Shown one piece after another: positions 24,546 to 33,119 of a DNA stretch of 38,974 nt. Both the position numbers and the translations under genes were made by a program. Every line of letters starts with the position of its first letter. Position 1 is the first letter of the stretch. The notes beneath the pieces are model-generated. The model had not been told where the DNA came from. It made no database searches and worked only from the letters and a program-made list of their open reading frames with translations. The DNA is from Fidelibacterota bacterium (GTDB taxonomy: Bacteria > Fidelibacterota > Marinisomatia > SCGC-AAA003-L08 > D37C17), in contig SCKP01000014.1 in assembly GCA_004124405.1 (NCBI GenBank), positions 1 through 38,974 of the forward strand, given 5' to 3'.

Positions 24546-25570
24546 CAGGGCTGGATGAGAACATCTCTATATTTTTTCAGATTTTCTAAAACAATTCCTG
24601 TTCCTTTTACTACGGATAAAAGAGGATCCTCAGATACATTCACCGGCAGGTTTGTTTTATTACGGATATGCAAATCTAAATCTTTTAACAGTGCACCTCC
24701 ACCAGTGAGAATAATTCCAAAATCGATTATATCTGAGGAATGCTCCGGAGGGGTTTTGTCCAGTGCATTTTTTATGGCAGAAGTAATTTGAAAAACTGTT
24801 TCTGCTAATGCCTGGCGAATCTCATCTGAAGACACTTCCATCGTTTTTGGAATTCCCGTTATCAAATCCTGGCCTTTCACTGCAATTAGGGCACCATTAC
24901 TTCGAACTGCAGAGCCAACCGTACACTTAATATTTTCAGCTGTACGTTCACCTATCCCTAATTTATGCTGTTCTTTAAACCAGTCAACGATTGCTTTGGT
25001 CTGTTCATCTCCGGCAATTCTGATGGTTTCAATGGTACCAATTCCATTTAAGGAAATCACTGCGATTTCTGTGGTGCCGCCTCCCACGTCCACAATCATA
25101 TTCCCAACAGGTTTACTCACATCAATTCCAATACCAATTGCCGCAGCCATGGGTTCTTCAATTAAATATACCTCGCTCGCATTTGCATGTTCTGCTGACT
25201 CTTTAACGGAACGTTGTTCCACATCTGTTACACCAGAAGGAATACAAATAACAATTCGTGGGCGAGCAATTCGACTGAGCTTTATTTTGCGGATGAAGCC
25301 AAGAATCATGGCATCCGTCATTTTGTAATCTGCAATCACCCCATCCTTCAGAGGTCGGAGAGTCTCAATTCCGCTATGGGTTCTCCCAACCATATCTCTT
25401 GCCTCATTCCCAACGGCAATTATCTCACCCGTCACAACATTACGGGCTATAATGGATGGTTCATTCATGATGATGCCCTGTCCTTTGATCCAAATGAGCG
25501 TATTGGCTGTACCCAAATCAATGGCGATGTCGCCCGTTACAATATTTTTAAAATTTGAAATGCCTAACAT
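24545..25570 (-). CDS. mreB: Actin-like cell-shape protein MreB
   Basis: 341 residues, normal length. The actin-fold ATP-binding motifs are clear: phosphate-1 'DIAIDLGTANTLIW' (14-27), phosphate-2 'MIVDVGGGTTEIAVISL' and the adenosine motif 'IILTGGGALLKDLD' near residue 290. MreB forms membrane-bound filaments that orient side-wall synthesis, so the organism is probably rod-shaped or curved. It begins an mreB-mreC-mreD-mrdA-rodA unit, but only 9 nt separate it from the purH stop, with its ribosome site (AGGAC) in that gap. It is therefore probably also transcribed from the upstream purine genes. Confidence 0.98.
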   Translation of the reverse strand: MLGISNFKNIVTGDIAIDLGTANTLIWIKGQGIIMNEPSIIARNVVTGEIIAVGNEARDMVGRTHSGIETLRPLKDGVIADYKMTDAMILGFIRKIKLSRIARPRIVICIPSGVTDVEQRSVKESAEHANASEVYLIEEPMAAAIGIGIDVSKPVGNMIVDVGGGTTEIAVISLNGIGTIETIRIAGDEQTKAIVDWFKEQHKLGIGERTAENIKCTVGSAVRSNGALIAVKGQDLITGIPKTMEVSSDEIRQALAETVFQITSAIKNALDKTPPEHSSDIIDFGIILTGGGALLKDLDLHIRNKTNLPVNVSEDPLLSVVKGTGIVLENLKKYRDVLIQP

Positions 25571-25579
25571 AAATTTGTC

Positions 25580-27112
25580 CTAATGAAGGAAATGCCTTAT
25601 TTTTGTGAATACCATTGCCACACCCAGCTCATTTGCCCTGTTTATTACATCCTTATCTTTGATGGAACCTCCCGGCTGAATTACAACAGCGATTCCAGCC
25701 TCTGCGGCTATTTCTATGCTATCCGAAAAAGGGAAAAAGGCATCTGATGCCATGGTGGCACCCTGTAAATTTAATCCAGCTTCAGCCACTTTTTGTACAG
25801 CAATTTTCACAGAATCAATTCTCGACATTTGTCCAGCACCAATCCCTAATAACTGCTTGCTATTTGCAAATACAATGGCATTGGATTTCACATTGCGGAC
25901 CAGTTTCCAACCCAATTGTATGGCTTTCATTTCTGATTCTTCCGGTTTTTTATTCGTCACAATTTCCAGGTTTTCAAGTTCACCCTGCTGAAAATCTTTC
26001 TGTTGATATAAATATCCACCGGCTACGGATTTTATAGAATATTTATCAGCTAATCCTTTTTCTCCTACACTGATCACCCGAAGATTCTTTTTCTTTTTCA
26101 GTACCTCCAAGGCTTCATCTGAAATGGATGGAGCAATAATACATTCCAAGAATGGTTGGACTAATTCTTCAGCAGTTTCCTTATCCACTTCGCAATTAAA
26201 ACCAACAATCCCGCCAAAGTAACTCACGGGGTCTGTTGTTACAGCTCGAAGATATGCCTCCTTGGGATTTTTTCCCAAGCCAAATCCACAGGGGTTGGCA
26301 TGCTTAATAATTGCACAGGCGGTATCTGAAAATTCCTGGGGAATGTTAAAAGCAGACTCCATATCGGCGTAATTATTATAGGATAAAGTTTTCCCTTGAT
26401 GCTGATGCCAATTTTCAGTTTGTCCTTCTGGAAGATAAAATGCAGCTTCCTGATGCGGGTTTTCACCATAACGGAGGATTGCCGATTTACTAAGATTCAA
26501 ATTGACAATTTCAGGTAGGCTGTCATCATCTTTAGTAAAGTAATTAGAGATGGCAGATTCATAGGAAGCCGTCATTGCAAAAACAGCAGATGCCGATTTC
26601 TTTCGAAATTCCAGGGATATATCGCCATCTGATTTTTCATACTCAGCTATAAACTCAGCATATTTTTCAGGGTTACATAAGGGGAGGACAGAATGAAAGT
26701 TTTTTGCTGCAGCTCGCACCATAGAAGGACCACCGATGTCTATATATTCAATGGCTTTGGAAAAGTCTAATTTTTTTTCCACCGCTTCCTGAACGAAAGG
26801 ATAAAAATTAACCACCACCAAGTCAATCTCCAACCCGCCTAAATCTGAAAGGTCTTTGAGGTGGCTGGTATTTCCCCTATCTGCGAGAATCCCGCCAAAT
26901 ATTTTTGGGTGCAGTGTTTTTACACGGCCGTCCATTACGGATCCGCCACCAGTTATATCCCCAATTCCAGTTACACCTATACCTGCATCTTCCAAGACTT
27001 TCCTGGTGCCCCCCGTAGAAACTAATTCAATGTTTTGTTCGGATAGAAACCTGCCTAAACCAACTATATTGGACTTATTCCAAACGCTTAAAAGCGCTCG
27101 TTTAATTTTCAT
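25580..27112 (-). CDS. purH: Bifunctional AICAR formyltransferase / IMP cyclohydrolase
   Basis: 510 residues, full length. It carries out the last two steps of IMP synthesis. The N-terminal MGS-like IMP cyclohydrolase domain (about 1-190) has 'ALLSVWNKSNIVGLGRFL', 'LVSTGGTRKVL' and 'MDGRVKTLHPKIFGG'. The AICAR formyltransferase domain (about 200-510) has 'LRYGENPHQEAAFY' and the catalytic K270-H271 motif in 'IIKHANPCGFGLG'. It overlaps purN by 11 nt. Both enzymes use 10-formyl-THF, which ties them to glyA further down the same gene run. Confidence 0.98.
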   Translation of the reverse strand: MKIKRALLSVWNKSNIVGLGRFLSEQNIELVSTGGTRKVLEDAGIGVTGIGDITGGGSVMDGRVKTLHPKIFGGILADRGNTSHLKDLSDLGGLEIDLVVVNFYPFVQEAVEKKLDFSKAIEYIDIGGPSMVRAAAKNFHSVLPLCNPEKYAEFIAEYEKSDGDISLEFRKKSASAVFAMTASYESAISNYFTKDDDSLPEIVNLNLSKSAILRYGENPHQEAAFYLPEGQTENWHQHQGKTLSYNNYADMESAFNIPQEFSDTACAIIKHANPCGFGLGKNPKEAYLRAVTTDPVSYFGGIVGFNCEVDKETAEELVQPFLECIIAPSISDEALEVLKKKKNLRVISVGEKGLADKYSIKSVAGGYLYQQKDFQQGELENLEIVTNKKPEESEMKAIQLGWKLVRNVKSNAIVFANSKQLLGIGAGQMSRIDSVKIAVQKVAEAGLNLQGATMASDAFFPFSDSIEIAAEAGIAVVIQPGGSIKDKDVINRANELGVAMVFTKIRHFLH

Positions 27113-27734
27113 TATACGCCAATATTTTGGGTGTATTGTTTTCCATTATAATTTTATTTTCGCAAAAAGCCTTCACCACTTCCGGGAATAATTCATGCTC
27201 TAACTTCAATATTCTTGCGGCAAGGGATTCTGCAGTATCGGTTTCAAGCACCTCAACTTTTTTCTGTAAAATTATGGGACCATGATCATAAATCTCATCC
27301 ACAAAATGGACCGTTGCCCCACTTTCCCTTTTGCCCGAATTTATAACAGCTTCATGCACCCGCATTCCAAAAAAGCCTTTCCCACCAAATTCCGGTAATA
27401 GCCCCGGATGAATATTTAATATTTTGTTTTCATATTGTTTAACAAATGCCGGGGGGAGCATTTTCATATACCCCGCCAGGCAGATTAAATTGATTTCAGC
27501 CTTTAAACAGGTATCTGTTAGTAATTCATTTAGGGTATGGGGGTTCGGGTATCGGGTTTCATTAATAATTAAAACCGGTATGGAATTTTCTTCTGCAAAT
27601 TGAATTGCGCCACAATTGGGATTATTGCTGATAACCAGTACAATTTCACCCGGAATTTTACCTTGTTTGATCTGATGATGGATGGCCATAAAATTTGATC
27701 CCCCACCTGAAACAAATACGGCAATTTTTTTCAT
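27102..27734 (-). CDS. purN: Phosphoribosylglycinamide formyltransferase
   Basis: 210 residues. It transfers a formyl group from 10-formyl-THF to GAR in purine synthesis. Visible signatures are 'VFVSGGGSNFMAI' (7-19), 'CLAGYMKMLPPAFV' (85-98), and the catalytic trio N107 and H109 in 'ILNIHPGLLP' with D150 in 'EIYDHGPII'. The gene overlaps the dNK stop by 4 nt at its start and purH by 11 nt at its end. Length and motifs are normal. Confidence 0.97.
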   Translation of the reverse strand: MKKIAVFVSGGGSNFMAIHHQIKQGKIPGEIVLVISNNPNCGAIQFAEENSIPVLIINETRYPNPHTLNELLTDTCLKAEINLICLAGYMKMLPPAFVKQYENKILNIHPGLLPEFGGKGFFGMRVHEAVINSGKRESGATVHFVDEIYDHGPIILQKKVEVLETDTAESLAARILKLEHELFPEVVKAFCENKIIMENNTPKILAYNEN

Positions 27735-28351
27735 GGAGTTAATTCGGCTTCGATCTGATTAAGGATAGTATCCAACTTTTCATTATCTTTAAAAATATTA
27801 AATCCATCTGATTCAATGGTTATCACTTTTTGATCTGTACAATTGTTAATCCATTTATTATAAGAGATATTAAGGCTGTACAGATATTCGGGCGAAATCT
27901 CTCGTTCAAAATCCCTGTCCCTATTATGTATTCGGGATAATAGGGTATCCGTAGAAGCCTTAAGATAAATTATCAAATCTGGTTTTTTCAGGAACTGAGT
28001 CATATTTTTAAATAAATTCTCGTATGTACTCCAATCCCTGTCCGTCATATAATTCATTTTATGCAGGTTTTTAGCAAAAATTTCTACATCTTCATAAATA
28101 GTACGATCCTGAATTACACCACCTGTAGAACTATTAATTTCAACCTGACCTGCAAATCGATGGTGCAAAAAGTAAATCTGGAGATTAAAACTCCAGCGGT
28201 GCATGTCTCTATAAAAATCATCCAGGTAGGGATTATCTGCAACGGACTCGTAGAATTCCTTCCAGCCAAAATGCTTCCCTACAATCTCAGTGAAAGTTGT
28301 TTTTCCAGCTCCAATATTTCCGGCAATGCCTACAAAGGGGTTTGCTATCAT
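27731..28351 (-). CDS. Deoxynucleoside kinase (dGK/dAK family)
   Basis: 206 residues. The P-loop is GNIGAGKTT (11-19), followed by 'EFYESVADNPYLDDFYRD' (32-49) and the DRT/ERS-type motif 'QDRTIYEDVEIFA' (81-93), with a lid-like Arg-rich segment 'RIHNRDRDFEREI'. This is the dNK family, which phosphorylates deoxyadenosine, deoxyguanosine or deoxycytidine for salvage into dNTPs; the exact substrate cannot be told by eye. It overlaps mtaB and purN by 4 nt each, and with nrdR in the same gene run suggests shared concern with dNTP supply. Confidence 0.93.
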   Translation of the reverse strand: MIANPFVGIAGNIGAGKTTFTEIVGKHFGWKEFYESVADNPYLDDFYRDMHRWSFNLQIYFLHHRFAGQVEINSSTGGVIQDRTIYEDVEIFAKNLHKMNYMTDRDWSTYENLFKNMTQFLKKPDLIIYLKASTDTLLSRIHNRDRDFEREISPEYLYSLNISYNKWINNCTDQKVITIESDGFNIFKDNEKLDTILNQIEAELTP

Positions 28352-29646
28352 TCCAGTCTTTTCCCTATCATTTCTCCATCTTCTAAACGGACTAATTTCA
28401 CTGGTATTATTTGATTGACTTTATCCTCATTCCCTTTTATGGAAACGGAAATATAATTTTCAGAATGTCCGGAAAGGATACCTTCTTCATAAGTTTCAAA
28501 AAGTACTTGCCTGATTTTACCAGTATTATTTTCATAAAACTGGCGTTTTTTCTTCATGGATAAACGGTGTAATATTTTACTTCTCTCTGCAATAGTCTGT
28601 TGAGAAACTTTGGGCTCAATTTTAACAGCATCTGTATTATCTCGTTGGGAATACGAAAATACATGCAGATAGGATACATCCAATTGTTTCAGTAATTCGT
28701 AAGTCTCCTGAAAATTTTCCTCACTTTCTCCAGGAAATCCCACAATTACATCCACCCCAATACAGGCATCCGGCATGATGGTTTTTATCTTGTTAATTCT
28801 TCGTACAAACAAGTCAGATTTATAACGTCGCCGCATGGCTTTTAATACTTGATCCGACCCCGATTGCAATGGAATATGGAAATGGGGTAAAAACTTTTCT
28901 GAATTTGCAGTAAAATTAATAATTTCATCTGTGAGAAGATTAGGCTCAATGGAAGAAATACGGTATCGTTCTATTCCTTCAACTTTATCTAATTCCTGAA
29001 TCAATTCAAAAAAACTTTCCCCGTGGCTTTTGCCAAAATCACCTACATTTACTCCCGTTAACACAATTTCCTTAATTCCAGTTTCAGCAATTTCCCTTGC
29101 TTGGAGCAGGGTATCAGCAATATCAGCGCTGCGGCTTTTACCGCGTGCTAAGGGAATGGTACAGAAACTGCAGGTATAATCACAGCCATCCTGCACTTTT
29201 AAAAATGACCGGGTGCGCTCTCCCATAGAATAGGAAGGATGAAAATGGGTTACGTAATCAATTTCAGAATTTAAAATGACAGGCTGCCCAATTAGTTCCT
29301 CAGACTCAATTTTTTCAATAAGGTTGAATTTATCTTCTGCCCCCGCAACTATACTCACTCCGGGAATATCCGCAATTTCTTGTGGATTTAGTTGTGCATA
29401 ACACCCAATAACAGCGACTTTTGCCTGGGGAGATTTTCGCAGAGCTCGGCGGACTGCTTTTCTGGCTTTTTTATTGGCATTTTCTGTAACGGAGCAGGTA
29501 TTAATTACATACAGGTCTGCAGGATGATCTATTCCCACTTGGGCATACCCGTGGGAGGAAAAGTCCCGGGCAAGGGTAGAGGTTTCTGCAAAATTAAGCT
29601 TACAGCCCAGGGTTTGAAAGGCTACAGTTTTATAGGGAGAACTCAT
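28348..29646 (-). CDS. mtaB: tRNA (t6A37) methylthiotransferase MtaB
   Basis: 432 residues. The UPF0004 domain carries three cluster-binding cysteines (C15 in 'QTLGCKLN', C51 in 'NTCSVTENA', C82 in 'IGCYAQLNP'), and the radical SAM domain has C155-x3-C159-x2-C162 in 'DGCDYTCSFCTIP'. A TRAM-type RNA-binding domain ends the protein. The 'QTLGCKLNFAET' start is typical of MtaB rather than MiaB or RimO. It adds a methylthio group to t6A at position 37 of ANN-decoding tRNAs. It is the first gene of the long minus-strand run, with an AT-rich likely promoter region upstream. Confidence 0.95.
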   Translation of the reverse strand: MSSPYKTVAFQTLGCKLNFAETSTLARDFSSHGYAQVGIDHPADLYVINTCSVTENANKKARKAVRRALRKSPQAKVAVIGCYAQLNPQEIADIPGVSIVAGAEDKFNLIEKIESEELIGQPVILNSEIDYVTHFHPSYSMGERTRSFLKVQDGCDYTCSFCTIPLARGKSRSADIADTLLQAREIAETGIKEIVLTGVNVGDFGKSHGESFFELIQELDKVEGIERYRISSIEPNLLTDEIINFTANSEKFLPHFHIPLQSGSDQVLKAMRRRYKSDLFVRRINKIKTIMPDACIGVDVIVGFPGESEENFQETYELLKQLDVSYLHVFSYSQRDNTDAVKIEPKVSQQTIAERSKILHRLSMKKKRQFYENNTGKIRQVLFETYEEGILSGHSENYISVSIKGNEDKVNQIIPVKLVRLEDGEMIGKRLE

Positions 29647-29762
29647 TTTAAATTCAAAAATTTAAATTATTCATTATAATTATGGTATAATCCGCATATT
29701 GGGGAAGTGGGAAAATTAGAGTGAATAACTTGTGATTTGAAATTAGAAAGTTGAAACTAAAA
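29647..29762. other. AT-rich non-coding stretch upstream of mtaB, probable promoter region
   Basis: No gene is visible. On the minus strand it contains GGATTATACCATAATTATAATG about 30 nt before the mtaB ATG, where TATAAT could serve as a -10 box, but no convincing -35 partner is at the right spacing. Together with the cyclase remnant at 29763-29912 and the short AT-rich junction to 29952, it makes up the 306-nt gap between mtaB and the PEP/pyruvate-binding gene. Confidence 0.4.
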
Positions 29763-29912
29763 CTAAAATGGGATACTGAACATCAAACTACAATTATTAA
29801 TAAATTTCATGTGTTCCTGCAGTAGACGGAAGGAAAGTTTTTCGTCCTTCTCAACCATTTTGCTGTAACCCACTATATCGGAAAAGAAGAAGGAAGTGTG
29901 GCTATTTGCCAT
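29763..29912 (-). pseudogene. Remnant of a class III adenylate/guanylate cyclase (first ~36 residues only)
   Basis: A 49-codon frame from ATG 29912 to TAG 29763. Its residues 8-36 read FFFSDIVGYSKMVEKDEK followed by LSFRLLQEHMK, which is the start of a class III nucleotidyl cyclase catalytic domain: the first metal-binding Asp in F-[ST]-D-I-V-G-[YF]-S and then the helix before the usual 'LLxEHNxIL'. Similarity ends at about residue 38, after which the frame runs into unrelated residues and a stop. No cyclase sequence continues in any neighbouring frame that I can see. It is therefore a decayed or deletion-truncated gene, or an improbably small protein. It lies 40 nt downstream of the PEP/pyruvate-binding gene, on the same strand. 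TTAACAATT direct repeats (29925-29933 and 29946-29954) sit at that junction. Confidence 0.72.
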
Positions 29913-29952
29913 GGATTGAAATAATTAACAATTTACAATTGACCCTTAACAA

Positions 29953-32943
29953 TTAAATTCCAGATGACTCTTCCTCATCCATAATTTCTTCAATTTTTGG
30001 TTGGGGTTTCAGGATAATACCTTCCCCAGTGCTGCCATCAATGCGAATGTGTAAGGGCTCTTCAAGTTGAATCCATCTAATAAACTTTGTTGCTTGTTTA
30101 ACGGGTTGGTCCTTCAGCCATTCCAGATCTATATCACCCCCCTTGTCCATATGCCGTAGGGTGAAATACCCAATTCTCAAACTGGTTACATTTTGAAAAA
30201 AGTGGCTGCCGAAGGAGGGTTCAGGATTGAGTTCCTCAATGCTCAACTCCACAATTACCCTGGCATGAGATATTTGTTTCCAATTTACGGGAATCCCTAA
30301 CCAGGGGTCTGCTGTCCCCCATCTTCCCGGACCAATGAGCAGATAGGGATTATCATTTCCCATTTGCCGATTTATTACACCAATTTCTTTAGCGATATTT
30401 CGGGTGAGTGAACGGTCAAATGTATCAAAATCGACGCAAATAATATTACGAATGGTGTCAATAACTCCATCTCCTAAAGCCATTTCACTACTACAGAGAA
30501 CATCCTTTTTTTCATTTAGCTGGAGATAGTCTGTTTTTTGCAATCCACCTACTACCATGGGTTTAATTTGAAGCAGGCAAAATTCATTTTGAATATCTGC
30601 TGCATTGTACATATTAACTGCGAACTCAATTTCAACGGGGCATCCCATTGCGGTTTGACATAATTCCAGAATATCCTGTAGAATTTCCGCTAAGGGAAAA
30701 GCCTGAAACTTCAAAATAGGAGAAAAAGTAATGACCCGCCTTCCTTTATTTTTCAATGAATCCCGGATAATACCATCTTCATCGCAAATCACACTGGCAG
30801 TATATTTTAGAACCCCATGCAGTTCCGCATCTTCCAGATGTAACTGCTCCAGATTATTCTGCTCTCCTTTACGAAGGGGGTTGTTTCCATTATTAAGATT
30901 CAATGCATAAAAGGTATTTTGTGAATTGGAAAGGGTGGCTTTAATAGAAAAAAACTGAGGCAGAATATTAGGATATTTAGGGGAAAACCTAAGAGCCTTA
31001 CCACCTTCAGCGATAGTTCTTCCCAATCCAATTGCAGTGAAAGCAATGCCCTCTTCCCGCTGCATATATGAAACCGGGTAATAGTTATAACTTTGGGCAA
31101 CACCACTGAATGTTGGATAAAAATATTCCCCATGCTTTTGCCCCACCATTTCCATAATAATGACTGCCATTTTTTCTTCTTCATGCCTATGAACAATGGT
31201 CTCCATCAAGATTTTAGGCTCTTGGAAAAAGGTGGATGCAAAAACCCGTTTCACTGCCTCACAAACCTGACTGAGCCGCTCTTTGTCACTTTCATGACAA
31301 TTAGGGAGCATATAGGTTGCATACATTCCTGCCAGGGGTTGATATTGAGAATCTTCCAGTAAACTTGAAGATCGTATTGCCAAAGGGAAATTTACTTCTT
31401 TTAATAATTCCTTCAAGGTTTGCACCAGTTTTCGGGATAACCGTCCTTTTAAAAAAACCTTCTCCAAATCCCTGTTATCATCTAAGGACAGGGCTGTTTC
31501 CCATAACTTATTTACATCCATAAACTGGTCAAATTCATCCGTACCTATTACTACTACCTTTGGCACCCTGAAGGTTATATCTTGATACTTTTCAGAAAGA
31601 TTGGCTTCTTTCCAGAAGAAGTTTGCAAATGCGAGTCCTCTTGCTTTTCCGCCTAAAGATCCTGACCGGATTCTTAGAAAATTTGCATGCAATGAACTTT
31701 TGGAATACTTGAATTCTGCTACTGAACCTAAGCCTCGAGTTTTTTGAGATTCTTGAATCAAATTTATAATATATTGGCGTCTTTTATCAATGGCTCTAAA
31801 TTCAGTGCCTTTGATTTTTCTAAATTGAGTTGCCAAATCAAATTCACCCCTTGCAGCCAACCAATTGGAAAAATGATTTCGACTGGCATGATAATCAAGA
31901 GATTCCTCAGGTATTGTTTCTAACATTTCAACCAACTCCTCTATATTTCCCGCTCGACTTATTTCCTCACCATTTTTAGTTTTAAAAACAAAATCTCCAA
32001 ACCCTAAATTATTAATTAAAAATTCTCTTAAATTAGAAAAGAGAGTGGAGGACTTTTTATTTAAAACAAATGGAGTAATTGTTTTTGCAAGTTCCAGCGC
32101 ATTTTTTTCATTAGATTGAAGCAGAACCGGCATTGTTTTTTCAACGGATTGGACATACTTTGCAAATAGTATGCCAGCGTTATCATGCAGCTTACCATCC
32201 TTTGGAAATCGAATATCAGAAATTATACCCAGTATATTATTTTTATACAGTTTGAAATATTTTTCTGCAGTTTCGTACGATTTAGCCAACAATATTTTAG
32301 GACGACCCCGCATGTGGAGCAGCCTCTGAGTATCATTTAAACTCTTATCCATCAATTGTTTGGTATGAAATAATGTCTCTTTATAAATAACCGGCAGAAT
32401 ACTGGAATAATACCAGGGGGTATCCTCAATAAACAATATAGCACGCACATTCCCTTTGCGCACATCCCGCTTGACATTTTTCATATCCTCAATACATTTT
32501 ATTATAGCAGGGAAAACACTGGAGTCACCCGTCCAGATAAATACATGATCTATTACATCATCTATATTGTCTGGAAGCTGTTTTATTTCGGACTCATCAA
32601 ACGCCAGCAAAATAATGGGTTTATTACTATAAAGTTCCTTTACCTTTGCCCCAAAAGTCAGGGGATCCATATCGGAAATCCGCAACATCACAATAATTAA
32701 ATCAATGGGGCGGCGGGAAAGTAAATCCATGGCGTAAGAAGCAGTATTAGCCTGCCATACCCTGGGCGCATAACTCAAGTTCATCCCCAAATATTCATGG
32801 AGAATTTGTTCCGTTAATTTTCCGTCTTCCTCAAGTGTGTAGGCATCATAGGGGCTTGCAACCAGCAAAATTTCATGAATCCTGTGCAACATGAGATCCT
32901 GAAAATGTCGATTTCTACCTACTTGATTTGTTGAAAATTTCAT
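29953..32943 (-). CDS. Receiver-like / PEP-pyruvate-binding (PPDK_N) domain protein, lacks the phospho-His domain
   Basis: 996 residues. Residues of about 23-120 and 167-300 resemble two response-regulator receiver folds: 'IHEILLVASPYDAYTLEED' with 'PIDLIIVMLRISDMD' (D81 at the acceptor position), then 'RAILFIEDTPWYYSSIL' with 'GIISDIRFPKDG'. From about 415 onward lies an ATP-grasp-type PPDK_N domain: 'GSLGGKARGLAFANFF' (428-443) and 'PLAIRSSSLLEDSQYQPLAGMYATY' (520-544), with 'LIGPGRWGTADPWLG' later. The swivelling PEP-utiliser domain with its TSHAAI-type catalytic His is not present, so it is not a complete PEP synthase or PPDK. Such proteins are annotated in Bacteroidetes as PEP synthase-like; the reaction is unknown. 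It is transcribed divergently from acs. Confidence 0.8.
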   Translation of the reverse strand: MKFSTNQVGRNRHFQDLMLHRIHEILLVASPYDAYTLEEDGKLTEQILHEYLGMNLSYAPRVWQANTASYAMDLLSRRPIDLIIVMLRISDMDPLTFGAKVKELYSNKPIILLAFDESEIKQLPDNIDDVIDHVFIWTGDSSVFPAIIKCIEDMKNVKRDVRKGNVRAILFIEDTPWYYSSILPVIYKETLFHTKQLMDKSLNDTQRLLHMRGRPKILLAKSYETAEKYFKLYKNNILGIISDIRFPKDGKLHDNAGILFAKYVQSVEKTMPVLLQSNEKNALELAKTITPFVLNKKSSTLFSNLREFLINNLGFGDFVFKTKNGEEISRAGNIEELVEMLETIPEESLDYHASRNHFSNWLAARGEFDLATQFRKIKGTEFRAIDKRRQYIINLIQESQKTRGLGSVAEFKYSKSSLHANFLRIRSGSLGGKARGLAFANFFWKEANLSEKYQDITFRVPKVVVIGTDEFDQFMDVNKLWETALSLDDNRDLEKVFLKGRLSRKLVQTLKELLKEVNFPLAIRSSSLLEDSQYQPLAGMYATYMLPNCHESDKERLSQVCEAVKRVFASTFFQEPKILMETIVHRHEEEKMAVIIMEMVGQKHGEYFYPTFSGVAQSYNYYPVSYMQREEGIAFTAIGLGRTIAEGGKALRFSPKYPNILPQFFSIKATLSNSQNTFYALNLNNGNNPLRKGEQNNLEQLHLEDAELHGVLKYTASVICDEDGIIRDSLKNKGRRVITFSPILKFQAFPLAEILQDILELCQTAMGCPVEIEFAVNMYNAADIQNEFCLLQIKPMVVGGLQKTDYLQLNEKKDVLCSSEMALGDGVIDTIRNIICVDFDTFDRSLTRNIAKEIGVINRQMGNDNPYLLIGPGRWGTADPWLGIPVNWKQISHARVIVELSIEELNPEPSFGSHFFQNVTSLRIGYFTLRHMDKGGDIDLEWLKDQPVKQATKFIRWIQLEEPLHIRIDGSTGEGIILKPQPKIEEIMDEEESSGI

Positions 32944-33119
32944 GAATCTAAATTACATTAAAATGGTGTATGTAATTTATGCATTATGGATTGATCCTTT
33001 ACCCAATAGGAATAATTTCTTTATTGACATCACCAATCAATTATATCGTAAATTAAAGCAGAAGAAAAATATATGATCATATATATTTTTGCACATAATA
33101 AATGAATGGTGGATTAAAA
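32944..33119. promoter_or_regulatory. Divergent promoter region between the PPDK_N-like gene and acs
   Basis: This AT-rich gap serves two outward-facing genes. For acs, TTGACA (33024-33029) is a good -35 candidate, with TAAATT (33049-33054) as a weak -10 at 19-nt spacing. A perfect 16-bp palindrome ATATATGATCATATAT (33069-33084) lies between that promoter and the start codon and could be an operator or an mRNA hairpin. No clear element is seen for the minus-strand gene. All promoter calls are by eye. Confidence 0.4.

Noticed and set aside
29925-29954. TTAACAATT direct repeats as a target-site duplication
   Set aside because: The repeat is short and AT-rich, only 12 nt separates the copies, and no insertion element or inverted termini are present.
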